Below, piece after piece: positions 53,703-63,415 of a stretch of 64,000 nucleotides of DNA. Each line of letters opens with the position of its first letter. The first letter of the stretch is position 1. The notes below the pieces were generated by a model. The model was not told the origin of the DNA and did not search any database. It saw nothing but the letters and a program-made list of their open reading frames with translations. This stretch comes from Hippopus hippopus (taxonomy: Eukaryota; Mollusca; Bivalvia; Cardiida; Cardiidae): contig OX328113.1 of NCBI GenBank assembly GCA_946811185.2, positions 17,258,521 to 17,322,520 on the forward strand, in the 5' to 3' direction. Made by a program: the position numbers and the translations under genes.

Positions 53703-53930
53703 TAACCCTTTAGCACACAATCCCAAATATTAGCGACCCTAGCCAAGACGACTTTTGAAAACATTGTGAGAAAAAGAGAAACTGCTGGTAACCAGCATTT
53801 TCTCCTTTTCCCACTATTTTTTCTGCTTTTTCTCACACGACTTTCCCCATTTGAGCCACATTTTAGCTGTGTTCTACAATGCCTTCAACTTGAGAGAGAC
53901 AAGAAAATTTACCGTGTGGTAAAGGATTAA
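53703..53930 (-). mobile_element. TTAA-type palindromic element, full length
   Basis: TTAACCCTTTAGCACACAATCCC to CCGTGTGGTAAAGGATTAA. Core GAGAAACTGCTGGTAACCAGCATTTTCTC with one mismatch. Confidence 0.9.
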
Positions 53931-54018
53931 TGCAAACTTGTTTCAGAACATAATGAATAAAAGGCACAATAACTGTCAAATAAAAATATCATGTATCACT
54001 GAATGTAAAGTATGAATT

Positions 54019-54240
54019 AGTCCTTTACCACACAATCCAAAGTTTTCACACTCCAGAGAAAGAAGGCTTTTGAAAGCATTATGGGAAAAGGAGAAAATGC
54101 ATTTCCTCCTTTTCCCACAATGTTTTCTACCTCTCCCTTCCCAGATAAATTTTCATCATATAAGCCACATTTAATTTGTTGAATGCAAATGGTTTCAGTT
54201 TACACATGTCTAAAATTTTGTTGTCTGATGTAGAGTTTAA
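54019..54240 (-). mobile_element. TTAA-type element, shortened core
   Basis: AGTCCTTTACCACACAATCC; core collapsed to GGAGAAAATGCATTTCCTCC; right end TTGTCTGATGTAGAGTTTAAA. Confidence 0.8.
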
Positions 54241-54396
54241 ACCTGACAGTTCATTAAAATGAAACATTTAAAAGTTGTCTGATTCCATTTAAAATTCTAG
54301 TCAGATATTTCATGTAAAAAAAAAACCTTTATAAAAATGAACATATTTTGGCTGAAATAATGTTGGCAACATAAAACCCTTGGCTCCATTAAAGTT

Positions 54397-54617
54397 CTAT
54401 TCACTAAACTACCACACAAAACCAATATCAGACCAATCCAAACTGACAGCATTCTGCAAGCAACAAACTGAATACACCTTAAATGATGGAATTATGGGAA
54501 ATGGAGAAAATGACAGTAACCAGCTGGTAATCAACATTTTCTCCTTTTCCCACAATGTTTTCTAAAACCTTTTTCCTAAGGGTCGTTGAAACTCTGAATT
54601 GTGTGGTAAAGGTTTAA
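54397..54617 (+). mobile_element. TTAA-type element
   Basis: TTCACTAAACTACCACACAAAACC; core GGAGAAAATGACAGTAACCAGCTGGTAATCAACATTTTCTCC, expanded; right end GTGTGGTAAAGGTTTAAG. Confidence 0.8.
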
Positions 54618-54667
54618 GTCAGATTTGCAGCCCATTGGATGAAAAAAATATTATTTGTGTAAGTTAT

Positions 54668-54882
54668 AAATCCTTCACAGAAAACAAAATTTTAGACTTA
54701 TCCATATTAAAAGCAAATTGAGGACAACATATCAAATGTGGCTGAAATGATGGGTTTTGTTTGTAAATGGGTATAGAACTTAGTGGGAAAAAGGACAAAA
54801 CACTAGTTACCAGCATTTTCTCCTTTTCTCACAATGTTTTCCTTGCCATAAAAAATCTGGACTGTTTTGTATGGGGCCAATG
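54668..54882 (+). mobile_element. TTAA-type element, deletion in right arm
   Basis: AATCCTTCACAGAAAACAAAATTTTAGAC; core half ACACTAGTTACCAGCATTTTCTCC; right end CTGGACTGTTTTGTATGGGGCC. Confidence 0.75.
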
Positions 54883-54999
54883 AAGTACACACCAAACTTT
54901 GGCTGACTTATACCTTATGATTTTGTTTTTTTCTATTTGCAATTGCATGTAATATGACAATCAAAATCCTCATTTTCAACACAGTTGAGATTAGGCAGG

Positions 55000-55085
55000 A
55001 TTCTTAGGACAACTAAAGTACAGATTCAGATCAGACTGCTCATAATGTGAGGTCTGATCTTAATCTACACTGCAAAAATATTTTA
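55000..55085 (+). repeat. Hairpin of the second TTAA family, diverged
   Basis: CAGATCAGACTGCTCATAATGTGAGGTCTGATCTTAATCTACACTGC keeps the stem. Confidence 0.6.
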
Positions 55086-55189
55086 TGGCATAATCTAACC
55101 AAAGTGACACTGAAAGTTCTGACAAAAGGGCCTTTTTATACAGCTTAAAAATGTCTGTTTAATATCTAGTACTGCCTTCACACAATTTT

Positions 55190-55385
55190 TTCCATCTTGC
55201 AGATGTCCATATTTGAAATCATTGTGGTAATGTAGAAATTAAATGTGATTCAAACAATAACAATTTTTCTTAGACAGGACAGAAAATACTGTGGTAACAA
55301 GTATTTTCTCTTTTTCCAAAACTGTTTTTAAAAGTTGTCTGTGTCAGGGTCGTTAAAACTCTGGATTGTGGGGTAAAGGATTTAA
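55190..55385 (+). mobile_element. TTAA-type element, left end lost
   Basis: GACAGAAAATACTGTGGTAACAAGTATTTTCTC core variant, TCAGGGTCGTTAAAACTCTGGATTGTGGGGTAAAGGATTTAA. Shares TTAA 55382-55385 with the next copy. Confidence 0.75.
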
Positions 55386-55600
55386 CATTTACCAAACAAT
55401 CCTGATTTCTAACTACCCTGAGGGTTGAAACTTTTGAAAACAGTGCGGAAAAAGGGAAAAAATGCTGGTTACCAGCATTTTTTCCTTTTTTCCATGATGT
55501 TTTCTACTATTTCACAGACAAATTTCATTATTTGGGTCACTTTCCATTTGTTAAAGATCTGCAAATGTTTTCAATTTTGTTGTTTGGTTTAGAGTAAATC
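55382..55600 (-). mobile_element. TTAA-type element, back to back
   Basis: TTAACATTTACCAAACAATCC; core AAAAAATGCTGGTTACCAGCATTTTTTCC; right end TTGTTGTTTGGTTTAGAGTAAA. Confidence 0.8.
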
Positions 55601-55804
55601 ACAACATGCTTCAAAGCAGTCTGTTGTTGCTACCAAAAAAAAAAATCATACTCTGGTGGTAATACAATTTATGTTGTGAGAAATAAATCAAAATGTTGTG
55701 TATCAAAAGAGAACTTCTGGATAGACTCTATTAACATGTTCTAACTTTGTAAAAATGGAGTCTGATCTTGCATCCACATAGTGCATGAAAACTAACTAAG
55801 TTGA

Positions 55805-55829
55805 CATTCATCATCATCATCATCATCAA
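55805..55829. repeat. CAT microsatellite
   Basis: ATTCATCATCATCATCATCATCAAT. Confidence 0.9.
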
Positions 55830-56167
55830 TAAAACATATATACATATACATATCTAAATGATAAAACAAATATTTAAAGTCTGTTTACAATTTTTTTCCT
55901 CTGTATAGTACAAATACCGTATCAAGCACACTCCCAATGAACACAACAGAATAAAACTTAACATAGACTAACCTACAACATAGATTGTGCAACACTTTTA
56001 ACACATTACAACCTGCACCAACGACTTTTCTCATCTCGACAGAGACCATTTTTTGAAGGCATTTGTGCTCAGTATGAGCACTTTTTTCCCCCTTCAGTCA
56101 CAATATTTTCAATATGGTTATGTGTGAAACCTGGATTCATGTTCATATTTCACAAGGATCATTTTGA

Positions 56168-56393
56168 CTCCTTACTACACGACCAAATTTTAGACTTGTC
56201 CAAATTGAAAGCATTTGCAGACAACAAATTAAATATGGCTCAAAAAAATATGATTTTTCTTTGAATGGATAGAAAACATTGTGGGAAAAGGAGAAAATTC
56301 TGTTAAGCAGCATTTTCTCCTTTTCCCACAATGTTTTCAAAAGGCTTCTACGTCACGGTTGTCAAACCAGGGGATTGTTTGTAACAGAGTTAC
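56168..56393 (+). mobile_element. TTAA-type palindromic element
   Basis: GACTCCTTACTACACGACC; core GGAGAAAATTCTGTTAAGCAGCATTTTCTCC; right end TTGTTTGTAACAGAGTTACC. Confidence 0.85.
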
Positions 56394-56517
56394 CTAACTC
56401 TTTACCAAACAGCAAAAATTTTGACTCACAGCATTTGCAGACGAAAAATAAAATGATACTCAAATGATAGGATTTGTACCAGAAAGGCTTCTCATGATTA
56501 TTCAGTAAAGATTTAAG
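56394..56517 (+). mobile_element. TTAA-type element with centre deleted
   Basis: CTAACTCTTTACCAAACAGCAAAAATTTTGACTC..GCATTTGCAGACGA joins to AGAAAGGCTTCTC...CAGTAAAGATTTAAG without the palindrome. Confidence 0.75.
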
Positions 56518-56519
56518 TC

Positions 56520-57130
56520 GTCAGCTTCAAATTTGTTTCAGGAAGCAGTAAGTCTTGCACACTCCCTATGAAGACAACAAAATAAAACAAAACATAGATT
56601 AAAGATACTAGTACATCTTTACAGCCAGACTGAAAAAGAAACCTGTTAAAACTTTATAGTGTGTAGAATGGTTCAGATATTAGTAAGTTGTGTAAACATA
56701 GATAACTAATTGATAAATATGGTTAAGGGATAAAGAAGCTCAAGGGATTTGTCTTCGATGTAAAATCAGAGATGACAACAGTGCTTCCTTTGATGGCTCC
56801 AAGAGAATGACATGCATTTTTTATCGGTAATAATTCGTGCCACCTTTCAGCCATCTGGGCCAACATTTAATATGAACATACAAAAATGATTATAGTATCA
56901 TAAAATAAGGATGAAATGGGTTAAAAATCTGGCTGGAAACAAGTAAAGGTGTATTTTTAAACCTCTAATATGAATTGTGCAAAATCTTTAAAACATAAGT
57001 TAAAACAACCATTTCGTAAATGAGCCATTTTCTATAATTTTCTTTTCCAAAAAATGAAAACATATCCATTTCCATACAAACTAGCCATTTTTTGAAATGT
57101 CAATCTCTCTTAAACAATGGGCCTTTTTTT
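56520..57130. other. Gene-free spacer
   Basis: AT-rich, no recognised repeat or coding sequence. Confidence 0.4.
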
Positions 57131-57134
57131 TTAA

Positions 57135-57368
57135 AACCCTTTACCACACAATACCCAGTTTTAACAACCCTGAGGAAGAATAATGTTGAAACCAACATGG
57201 GAAAAGGAGAAAATACTGGTAACCTGCATTTTCTCCTTTTCCCATAATGTTTTCTACCCTATCAAAAACAGAGCTCATCATTTGAGCTACATTTAATATG
57301 TTGTCTGTAACTCTGTACATGCTTCAATTTGGTCAAGTCCAAACTTCTGCTGTTTAATAAAGAGTTAA
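57135..57368 (-). mobile_element. TTAA-type palindromic element
   Basis: ACCCTTTACCACACAATACCC to GCTGTTTAATAAAGAGTTAA; core GGAGAAAATACTGGTAACCTGCATTTTCTCC. Confidence 0.85.
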
Positions 57369-57656
57369 GATTTTTTTGCTGTAAATTACAACTTTTTGAT
57401 ATACACTGATAAACACTTTAAAAATACCTTTTTTTTTTTTACAAAAGTAAAGCAACTGGATATTTACATGGTAAAAAATTCCAAATTTGGCTTTCAAAGA
57501 ACCAGTTGGTCGCTTTGCAATAACTCTGTCTAATTGAATAGGATTAAATATGATGTCATCATACTTATTTGAATGCTATTCCACAAACATTAATTAACTG
57601 GTGTTATTAATCATGTGACATTCCAACAAACCTCTGGGAAATTCTGGACCAAAACC

Positions 57657-57840
57657 TTAACCCTTTACCACACAATCTGACTTTAAATGATCCTGAGAAA
57701 GCAGCCTTTTTGAAAACATTGTGCTGGTAAACACTGTTTTTTCTAGCCTTCAACAAACTTCAATTTTCAGTCACCTTTGTCGTCTCCAAATGCTTTCAAT
57801 TCAGACCAGTTTAAAATTTTATTGTTTGGTAAAGTGTTCC
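57657..57840 (-). mobile_element. TTAA-type element, deleted core
   Basis: TTAACCCTTTACCACACAATCTGAC; AACATTGTGCTGGTAAACACTGTTTTT; right end TTGTTTGGTAAAGTGTTCC without TTAA. Confidence 0.8.
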
Positions 57841-57841
57841 T

Positions 57842-58052
57842 AGCCCTTTAATTGACCCTTTGAATGCAGCTTTTTAGAAAACATAGTGGGAAAAGAGGGA
57901 AAATGCTTGTAACCAGCATTTTCTCCTTTTCCCATTATGTTTTCTAGCCTTCCAAAAACAAATTTCAATTTTTCAGTCTCATTTATTTTGTCACTTGCAA
58001 AAGCTTTAAATTTAGAACAGTCTAACATTTGTCATTTGGTAAAGTGTTCCTA
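57842..58052 (-). mobile_element. TTAA-type element, direct tandem neighbour of the previous copy
   Basis: Same unusual right end CATTTGGTAAAGTGTTCCTAACC as the copy before it, so the pair may descend from a local duplication. Core AGGGAAAATGCTTGTAACCAGCATTTTCTCC. Confidence 0.8.
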
Positions 58053-58128
58053 ACCAATTAAGGAAATCATTTTTTTCTTAAAACTGTCTTCCTTCTTTAA
58101 TGATTGTTTGCCAGCTATTGCTTTACCC

Positions 58129-58354
58129 AACCCTTTACCACACAATCCCAAGTTTTAACGACTCTGAGGAAGAACCCTTTTGAAAACATTGTGAGAAAAG
58201 GAGAAAATGCTGGTAACCAGCATTTTCTCCTTTTCCCACAATGTTTTCTACCCTTACCGAAATTAATTTCAATTTTTGAGTCACGTTAATTTTGTCGTCT
58301 GCAAATGCTTTGAATTTGGAGGAGTCTGAAATCTTGTCGTTTGCTAAAGAGTTA
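58129..58354 (-). mobile_element. TTAA-type palindromic element
   Basis: AACCCTTTACCACACAATCCCAAGTTTTAACGACTCTGAGGAAGAA at the left; core perfect at 58200-58230; right end TTGTCGTTTGCTAAAGAGTTAA. Confidence 0.9.
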
Positions 58355-58718
58355 ATTCAGTTATGAATGGTTTTGAAGTTTGGTGAGAATATGAAATTAT
58401 AAATAGCACCCTTTAATGACTCGGGGTCATTTAAACTCGGGAATGTGTGGGAAAAAGTTAAGGCACTAACTGTATTCTAATTAAACAAACTCGAAACTTG
58501 TTAGGGTTTAGAGAAATTAATGCTGTTGCTATGACTCTCATCAGTCCTCCAAAAGAGGTTTGGTTCAGCTAAGATTCAGATTCGTAACCCCTGGATAGCT
58601 AGTCTTGGGCATAACAAGGTCTGAAGATCATTTGGGATCATCACTGACAAGTAAAACAGACAACAAAAAAAAAAAAGAGAAAGCAAAGACAAAGAATAAG
58701 CCTTTTTAATTAAGAAAT

Positions 58719-59105
58719 AATCTTCTTTCTATCGTGGTTTATCGTTCAATAAACCACAGTTGTGAGTTATGAGGCAAAATAAATAATCCACGAGGGCGAT
58801 AGCCCGAGTGGGTTATTCTCTGCGCCTCATAATTCACAACATGGTTTATTGAACGATATACAACGATAGAAAGAAGATTATTTCGATTCTAACATGACCA
58901 ACTCTTAATCAAAGGAAAACAAGTTCATACTAAGAGTAAAAACGTGGATGCAGATTATATTCCATTTAATAACTTACTTACTTACTTTATACAGAATGAC
59001 GTCACTCTATACAGAATGATGTCACTCTACATAGAATAACGTAGATTTTACTATGCTTTCGTTGCACTGTGTTTATAGAGCCAAATTCACGTGTCATGTT
59101 AGAAT
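58719..59105 (-). mobile_element. Composite hairpin plus TIR element (copy 2, reversed)
   Basis: Hairpin 58719-58879 then ATTTCG and the TIR part 58886-59105 with ATTCTAACATGAC ends. Matches 25313-25696 in reverse, including the 6-bp junction. The hairpin right arm has a few changes (GATATACAACG). Confidence 0.85.
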
Positions 59106-59124
59106 AAGTCTTTTGGAATGTCAA

Positions 59125-59220
59125 TGGAAAAACACTGAAGGATAAGAAATAATTGCTAGTAACAAGTAATTACTCCTTTTCCTACAATGATTTTAAATAC
59201 TGTCCACAAATGCAGGAAGT
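59125..59220 (+). mobile_element. Core fragment of a TTAA-type element
   Basis: GATAAGAAATAATTGCTAGTAACAAGTAATTACTCCTTTTCC, diverged; no ends. Confidence 0.5.
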
Positions 59221-59224
59221 TGTT

Positions 59225-59454
59225 TAATCCTTAACCACAAAATCTTGAGTTTTTACAAATCTAACAAAAGAAGGTTTTTAAAAACATTGTGGAACAAGAA
59301 GAAAATACTGGTAACCAGCATTATCTCCTTTTTCCACTATTTTTTTTCTGTCCTATCAAAGATATATCTCTTGCTTTGGACCAAATTAATTTGATGTCCA
59401 GAAATGCTTTGAATGTAGCCATGTCTAAATTTTTGTCATTTGGTAAAGAGTTAA
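59225..59454 (-). mobile_element. TTAA-type palindromic element
   Basis: TTTAATCCTTAACCACAAAATCTTGAG; core GAGAAAATACTGGTAACCAGCATTATCTCC variant; right end CATTTGGTAAAGAGTTAA, TTAA 59451-59454 shared. Confidence 0.85.
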
Positions 59455-59680
59455 CTCTTTACAAGATGAACCTATGCTAGACTTGCCAATATTGAAGGCA
59501 TTTACAGACAGATGACAACTCATGTGTAGTTTAAACGATGGTATTTTGTCTGAATAGGTAGAAAGTATCATGTAACAAAGGAGAAAATGCTGGTAAGTAA
59601 TTTCTTCCTTTTCACAGAATGTCATCAAAGCCTTCTTTCTCTGGGTGGTTTTAACTCAAGATAGTGAGGTATAAGGTTAT
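59451..59680 (+). mobile_element. TTAA-type element, back to back
   Basis: TTAACTCTTTACAAGATGAACC; GGAGAAAATGCTGGTAAGTAATTTCTTCC; right end AGTGAGGTATAAGGTTATG. Confidence 0.75.
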
Positions 59681-59817
59681 GAAATTAATGTAGCCATGAA
59701 TAAAATTACCCTATACATTTGTTTCATTTTACCCACTACTTGAACCTTGGAATTAGCATCACAACTAGTCATTCCTTGTAATGACCAAACTTGCAATACG
59801 TGACTTGAGCTTCAATT

Positions 59818-59878
59818 CACCCTTTACCTTACAACCCTGCATTTTATTGACAATGAGGAAGAAAGCATTTGAAAACAA
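59818..59878 (-). mobile_element. TTAA-type element, 60-bp end fragment
   Basis: ACCCTTTACCTTACAACCC..GACAATGAGGAAGAAAGCATTTGAAAAC, cut off by the next element. Confidence 0.65.
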
Positions 59879-59879
59879 A

Positions 59880-60130
59880 TATGAGCCATGCCCTGTGAAA
59901 AATGGGCTTAATGCATCTATAAAAAGTATCAACCCAGGTCAGCCTGCAGTCAGCGGAGGCTGACCTGAGCCAAACCTTTTTGCCTTTCAATTTTCTGCAT
60001 GTCCAAGGACCAGTTTACTTCATGATTAAGTTGATTGAGAGACAAAAAGGACTTTATGGATCCATGATCATATGATGACTTGCTTAGTATCATGCATCAC
60101 GGAGAAGCATTTAGCCCCATTTGCAGGACC
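59880..60130 (+). mobile_element. GAGCCATGCTCTG-family element, inserted in a TTAA-type copy
   Basis: ATGAGCCATGCCCTGTGAAAAATGGGC at the left, hairpin CAGGTCAGCCTGCAGTCAGCGGAGGCTGACCTG, right end AGCCCCATTTGCAGGACCATTTT. Confidence 0.75.
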
Positions 60131-60179
60131 ATTTTGCAAGTGAATGCCAAAACTTTCATTTTCATGTGGTCATAAAAAA

Positions 60180-60645
60180 TGTTCAATGTTTGTATTGACA
60201 AATATAATAATACTTTGATCCAACATCAAAACCAACAAATTTCCTTTTCCCTATTACCCTCTAAATACTGACAAAGATTAATTCATTTTAATATTGTACC
60301 TTATTCCATCAGAAACTGTCATTCTCAGAAAGACATCAGTGTGGTACTTCCAACAGCCAAAGTACACTACTGCTCTCAACATGGATACAAAACTGCACAA
60401 GCAGTGAAATCACAGCAGTGAAATTTTCAGGTTATAACCCAATGATACTCATTTTATTTTCCACAGAACAGAATGCAAGACAGAGTTTTCAACTCTATTT
60501 CTGTGTTGTATAAACTAAATGCTGAATGATTTGAACCTACAACAAAAAAGATTCAGATTTGAGCAAATCAAGAAATCTGCCGAGCTGCATCAAGTTGAGC
60601 AACTTTTAAAACAACAGAAAAAGTATAGCGGTTAAAAACTTAACT
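60180..60645. other. Gene-free spacer
   Basis: AT-rich, no recognised repeat or coding sequence. Confidence 0.4.
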
Positions 60646-60651
60646 CAACAG

Positions 60652-60893
60652 CCTTTACTCTCTACCATATGACAAAATTTTATACATGTTAAAATTGAAA
60701 GCATTTGCAGATGAAAAATTAAATGTAGCTCAAATGATGAAATTTGTCTTTGAAAGGTAGAGGACATTTGGGAATAGGAGAAAATGCTTGTTACCAGTAT
60801 ATTTTCCTTTTCCCACAGTATTTCAAAATGTGTTCTTCCTCCTCAGGGTTTTGGCAATGCTGATGAACATCTGATAGTTTGGTAGAGTGTTAC
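60652..60893 (+). mobile_element. TTAA-type element
   Basis: CTTTACTCTCTACCATATGAC; core GGAGAAAATGCTTGTTACCAGTATATTTTCC; right end AGTTTGGTAGAGTGTTAC. Confidence 0.8.
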
Positions 60894-60894
60894 A

Positions 60895-61385
60895 GTACAA
60901 AACTGAACATGCTTTGCCACTGACCAATCAGGAGCGCTCTTGCTGACATGTCTGAACTAAAGTAAATCTAATTGGATGATACAGTTTGAGAGCAGAGCTT
61001 TTAAATTATATTTAAAATTCACATTAAACACTGCCTCTTATATCATTTGTTTCTTTTATATTTTTCTCTTCCATTTATTGATAATAAAAAAAAAATCAAT
61101 AGGCTATTTTAAAAAAGTGATTCACAACAAAAACATACTATCTGAAAAACTCAAAGAAAAGCCATTGTTTGGAAAATATTTTTAAATTCAGACTCAGTTT
61201 CAGTTTATTTGAAGAGACATACAGCTATGTATACATGCAAATTTCAATGAATAAACACATTTTATCCAATGAATTGCCATCATAATTCAACTTCATAAAA
61301 ACACACTACTGTACAAAAAACAAATGTGCACTCAGGTTAACACAAATAAACCACACTATATTCTTATATCTTCCTACACTGAAAA
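60895..61385. other. Gene-free spacer
   Basis: AT-rich with A runs. Nothing supported. Confidence 0.4.
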
Positions 61386-61387
61386 CT

Positions 61388-61606
61388 TAGCCCTTTGGCA
61401 AATGATCCCAAGTTTTCATGACCTAAGAGAAAAGGCTTTTGAAAACATTGTGGAAAAGAAGAAAATGCTGATAACCAGTATTTTCTCCTTTTCCAATATG
61501 CTTCCCATCTTTCAATGACAAATTATATCAAACAAGTCATATTTGCTTTATCATCTGCAAATGCTTTCAATAAAGATCATTTTTTGTGAGGTAAAAGAGT
61601 CAATGT
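61388..61606 (-). mobile_element. TTAA-type palindromic element
   Basis: TTAGCCCTTTGGCAAATGATCCC; core AGAAAATGCTGATAACCAGTATTTTCTCC; right end TGTGAGGTAAAAGAGTCAA. Confidence 0.8.
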
Positions 61607-61659
61607 AAAACATACCACATGCAAACATGATACACTGAATGATAAAATGAGAACATATA

Positions 61660-61925
61660 TGGCCTGCAACATGCGAAAAGGGGCATTCAGACATCTGCGT
61701 AAAGCGTCATCCCGGATCAGCCTGCACAGTCCGTGCAGGCTAATCCAAGACGAAACTTTCCGGTCTTATGCAATTTTCTCTTTCACTCAAGTCTACTGTA
61801 GTACAAAATTGAATGTAGTCATAAAATGTCGTCTCGGATCAGTCTGCACAGACTGCGCAGGCTGATCCGCAACAACATTTTACCCAAATGTCCTAATGCC
61901 CCTTTTTGCGTGTTGCAGGACATAT
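61660..61925 (+). mobile_element. GGCCTGCAACATGCGAAAAGG-ended element (copy 2)
   Basis: GGCCTGCAACATGCGAAAAGGGGCATTCAGACATCTGCG to CCCCTTTTTGCGTGTTGCAGGACAT, with hairpins GGATCAGCCTGCACAGTCCGTGCAGGCTAATCC and GGATCAGTCTGCACAGACTGCGCAGGCTGATCC in the two arms. Confidence 0.85.
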
Positions 61926-62187
61926 ACTGTACATGTATACAAATAATTTTCTGTTCAGTAACATGATTATAATTGCTATCTATATAAAATCCATTTTTCT
62001 ACTCATACAATACCATACAGGCATTTTTTCAGAAAACCAGTCCTTTCCTTTTTAAACTTGTGAAATGCATAGATATAATTCATAAAAGAAATCTTGAATA
62101 TAGTAAATAAATAATCAATCAAATAAACATAACTTTTGCATTAAAGAAAACAAGAGCAAAAGACATTTATTGAACCTCCTTTTGAAC

Positions 62188-62392
62188 ATTTAACCTTAAA
62201 ACAGATGACAAAATTTTTGACTTGTCATAAATTTAAATCATTACAGACGAAAAATCTGATGTAAATCAAATGAACAAATTTGTCTTTGAAGGCTTTGAAT
62301 GGAGGAAATGCTGCTTACCAGCATTTTTCTCCTTTTTCATAAGTATTTTTTCCTGAGGGTCATTAAAGCGCAGCATTATTTGGTATAGGAAT
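62188..62392 (+). mobile_element. TTAA-type element, shortened left core
   Basis: TTTAACCTTAAAACAGATGACAAAATTTTTGACTTGTC; GGAGGAAATGCTGCTTACCAGCATTTTTCTCC; right end TATTTGGTATAGGAATAA. Confidence 0.75.
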
Positions 62393-62445
62393 AATATCAA
62401 CAAAGGATTCAATTTTTTGACTACCAAGTAAATAAAATGCCATTT

Positions 62446-62681
62446 TAACCTTTTACCACACAAATTTTTTTTAGACGAGTCCAAACTGAAAGCATAAGCA
62501 GACAACAAATGCAGTGTGTCTCAAATGATGACATACATCTTTGATAGGATAAAAAACGCTATGGAGCACAGGAGATGTTAAAGAAAATACTGTTAACAAA
62601 CAGTTTCTCTTTTTCCTAAGACATTTTCAAGTGTTCTACCCAAAGGTTGTTAAAATTGAGATTGCTAGGTAAAGGGTTAAC
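62446..62681 (+). mobile_element. TTAA-type element, diverged core
   Basis: TTTAACCTTTTACCACACAAATT to TTGCTAGGTAAAGGGTTAA; core AAAGAAAATACTGTTAACAAACAGTTTCTC. Confidence 0.8.
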
Positions 62682-62775
62682 ACATGCTGTAAGATCAAGA
62701 TTCACCAATTGTAGATGTAAACTGGCCTACTTTTTTTTGCCATATATTTCTGAGTTTGCAATATCGTAGTCTTCT

Positions 62776-63005
62776 TTAACTCTGTACCAAACAACGACAT
62801 TTTAAACCTGTCCAAATTGAAAACACTTGTGTACGACAAAATAAATGTGACTGAAAAATTGAAATTTGTTTTGGGAAGAGTAGAAAACGTTGTGGGAAAA
62901 GGAGAAAATGCTGGTTACCAGCATTTTCTCCTTTTCCCACAATGTTTTCAAAAAAGCTTCTTCCTCAGCATCGTTAGAAGTTGGAATTGTGTGGTAAAGA
63001 GTTAA
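62776..63005 (+). mobile_element. TTAA-type palindromic element, reference copy (230 bp with TTAA sites)
   Basis: Family description. TTAA on both sides (62776-62779, 63002-63005). Left end CTCTGTACCAAACAACGACA, right end GTGTGGTAAAGAG, so the ends are inverted CYCTTTACCA(A/C)AC. The left arm has GACYTGTCCAAATTGAAA..YTTGCAGACGAC. The centre is a perfect palindrome of some 60 bp, from CATTGTGGGAAAAGG through AGAAAATGCTGG/TTACCAGC to CCTTTTCCCACAATG. TTAA duplication and CCY ends are known traits of piggyBac transposons; no transposase is encoded, so this is a miniature non-autonomous element. Other copies in this list are scored against it. Confidence 0.92.
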
Positions 63006-63089
63006 AATGCCCATGTAATAGAAGAGGGTAAACAAGTTTTATTTCATTAACTTAATTAATGGTCAAGGTCATATTCAAAACAATAAATA

Positions 63090-63317
63090 AATGTGCCATG
63101 CTCTGGCAAAAGGGGGTGTTATACATCTCCATGATGCATTGCATCATGGTAGTCATCACACGAGTTTGGATCCATAGAATCTATGTCTACTAACCAATAG
63201 AGGAAGACTGTTCCTTGGACATTCAGAAAATTTACAAACATCAAAAAAGTTTCGACCCATGTCGGTCAAAACTTTTTGCAGATGCATTAAACCCCCTTTT
63301 TACAGAGTATGGCTCAA
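63090..63317 (-). mobile_element. GAGCCATGCTCTG-family element
   Basis: GTGCCATGCTCTGGCAAAAGGGGG to CCCCCTTTTTACAGAGTATGGCTCA. The internal hairpin is reduced to CGACCCATGTCGGTCAAAAC. Confidence 0.8.
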
Positions 63318-63415
63318 ATGAACTAAACAAAAACACCCTAAATTTGAAATCATGTTCAAACAAAACAAAAAGAGTTGATTCCTCAAACAAAACTAAAACT
63401 AAAACAAGCGTACCA

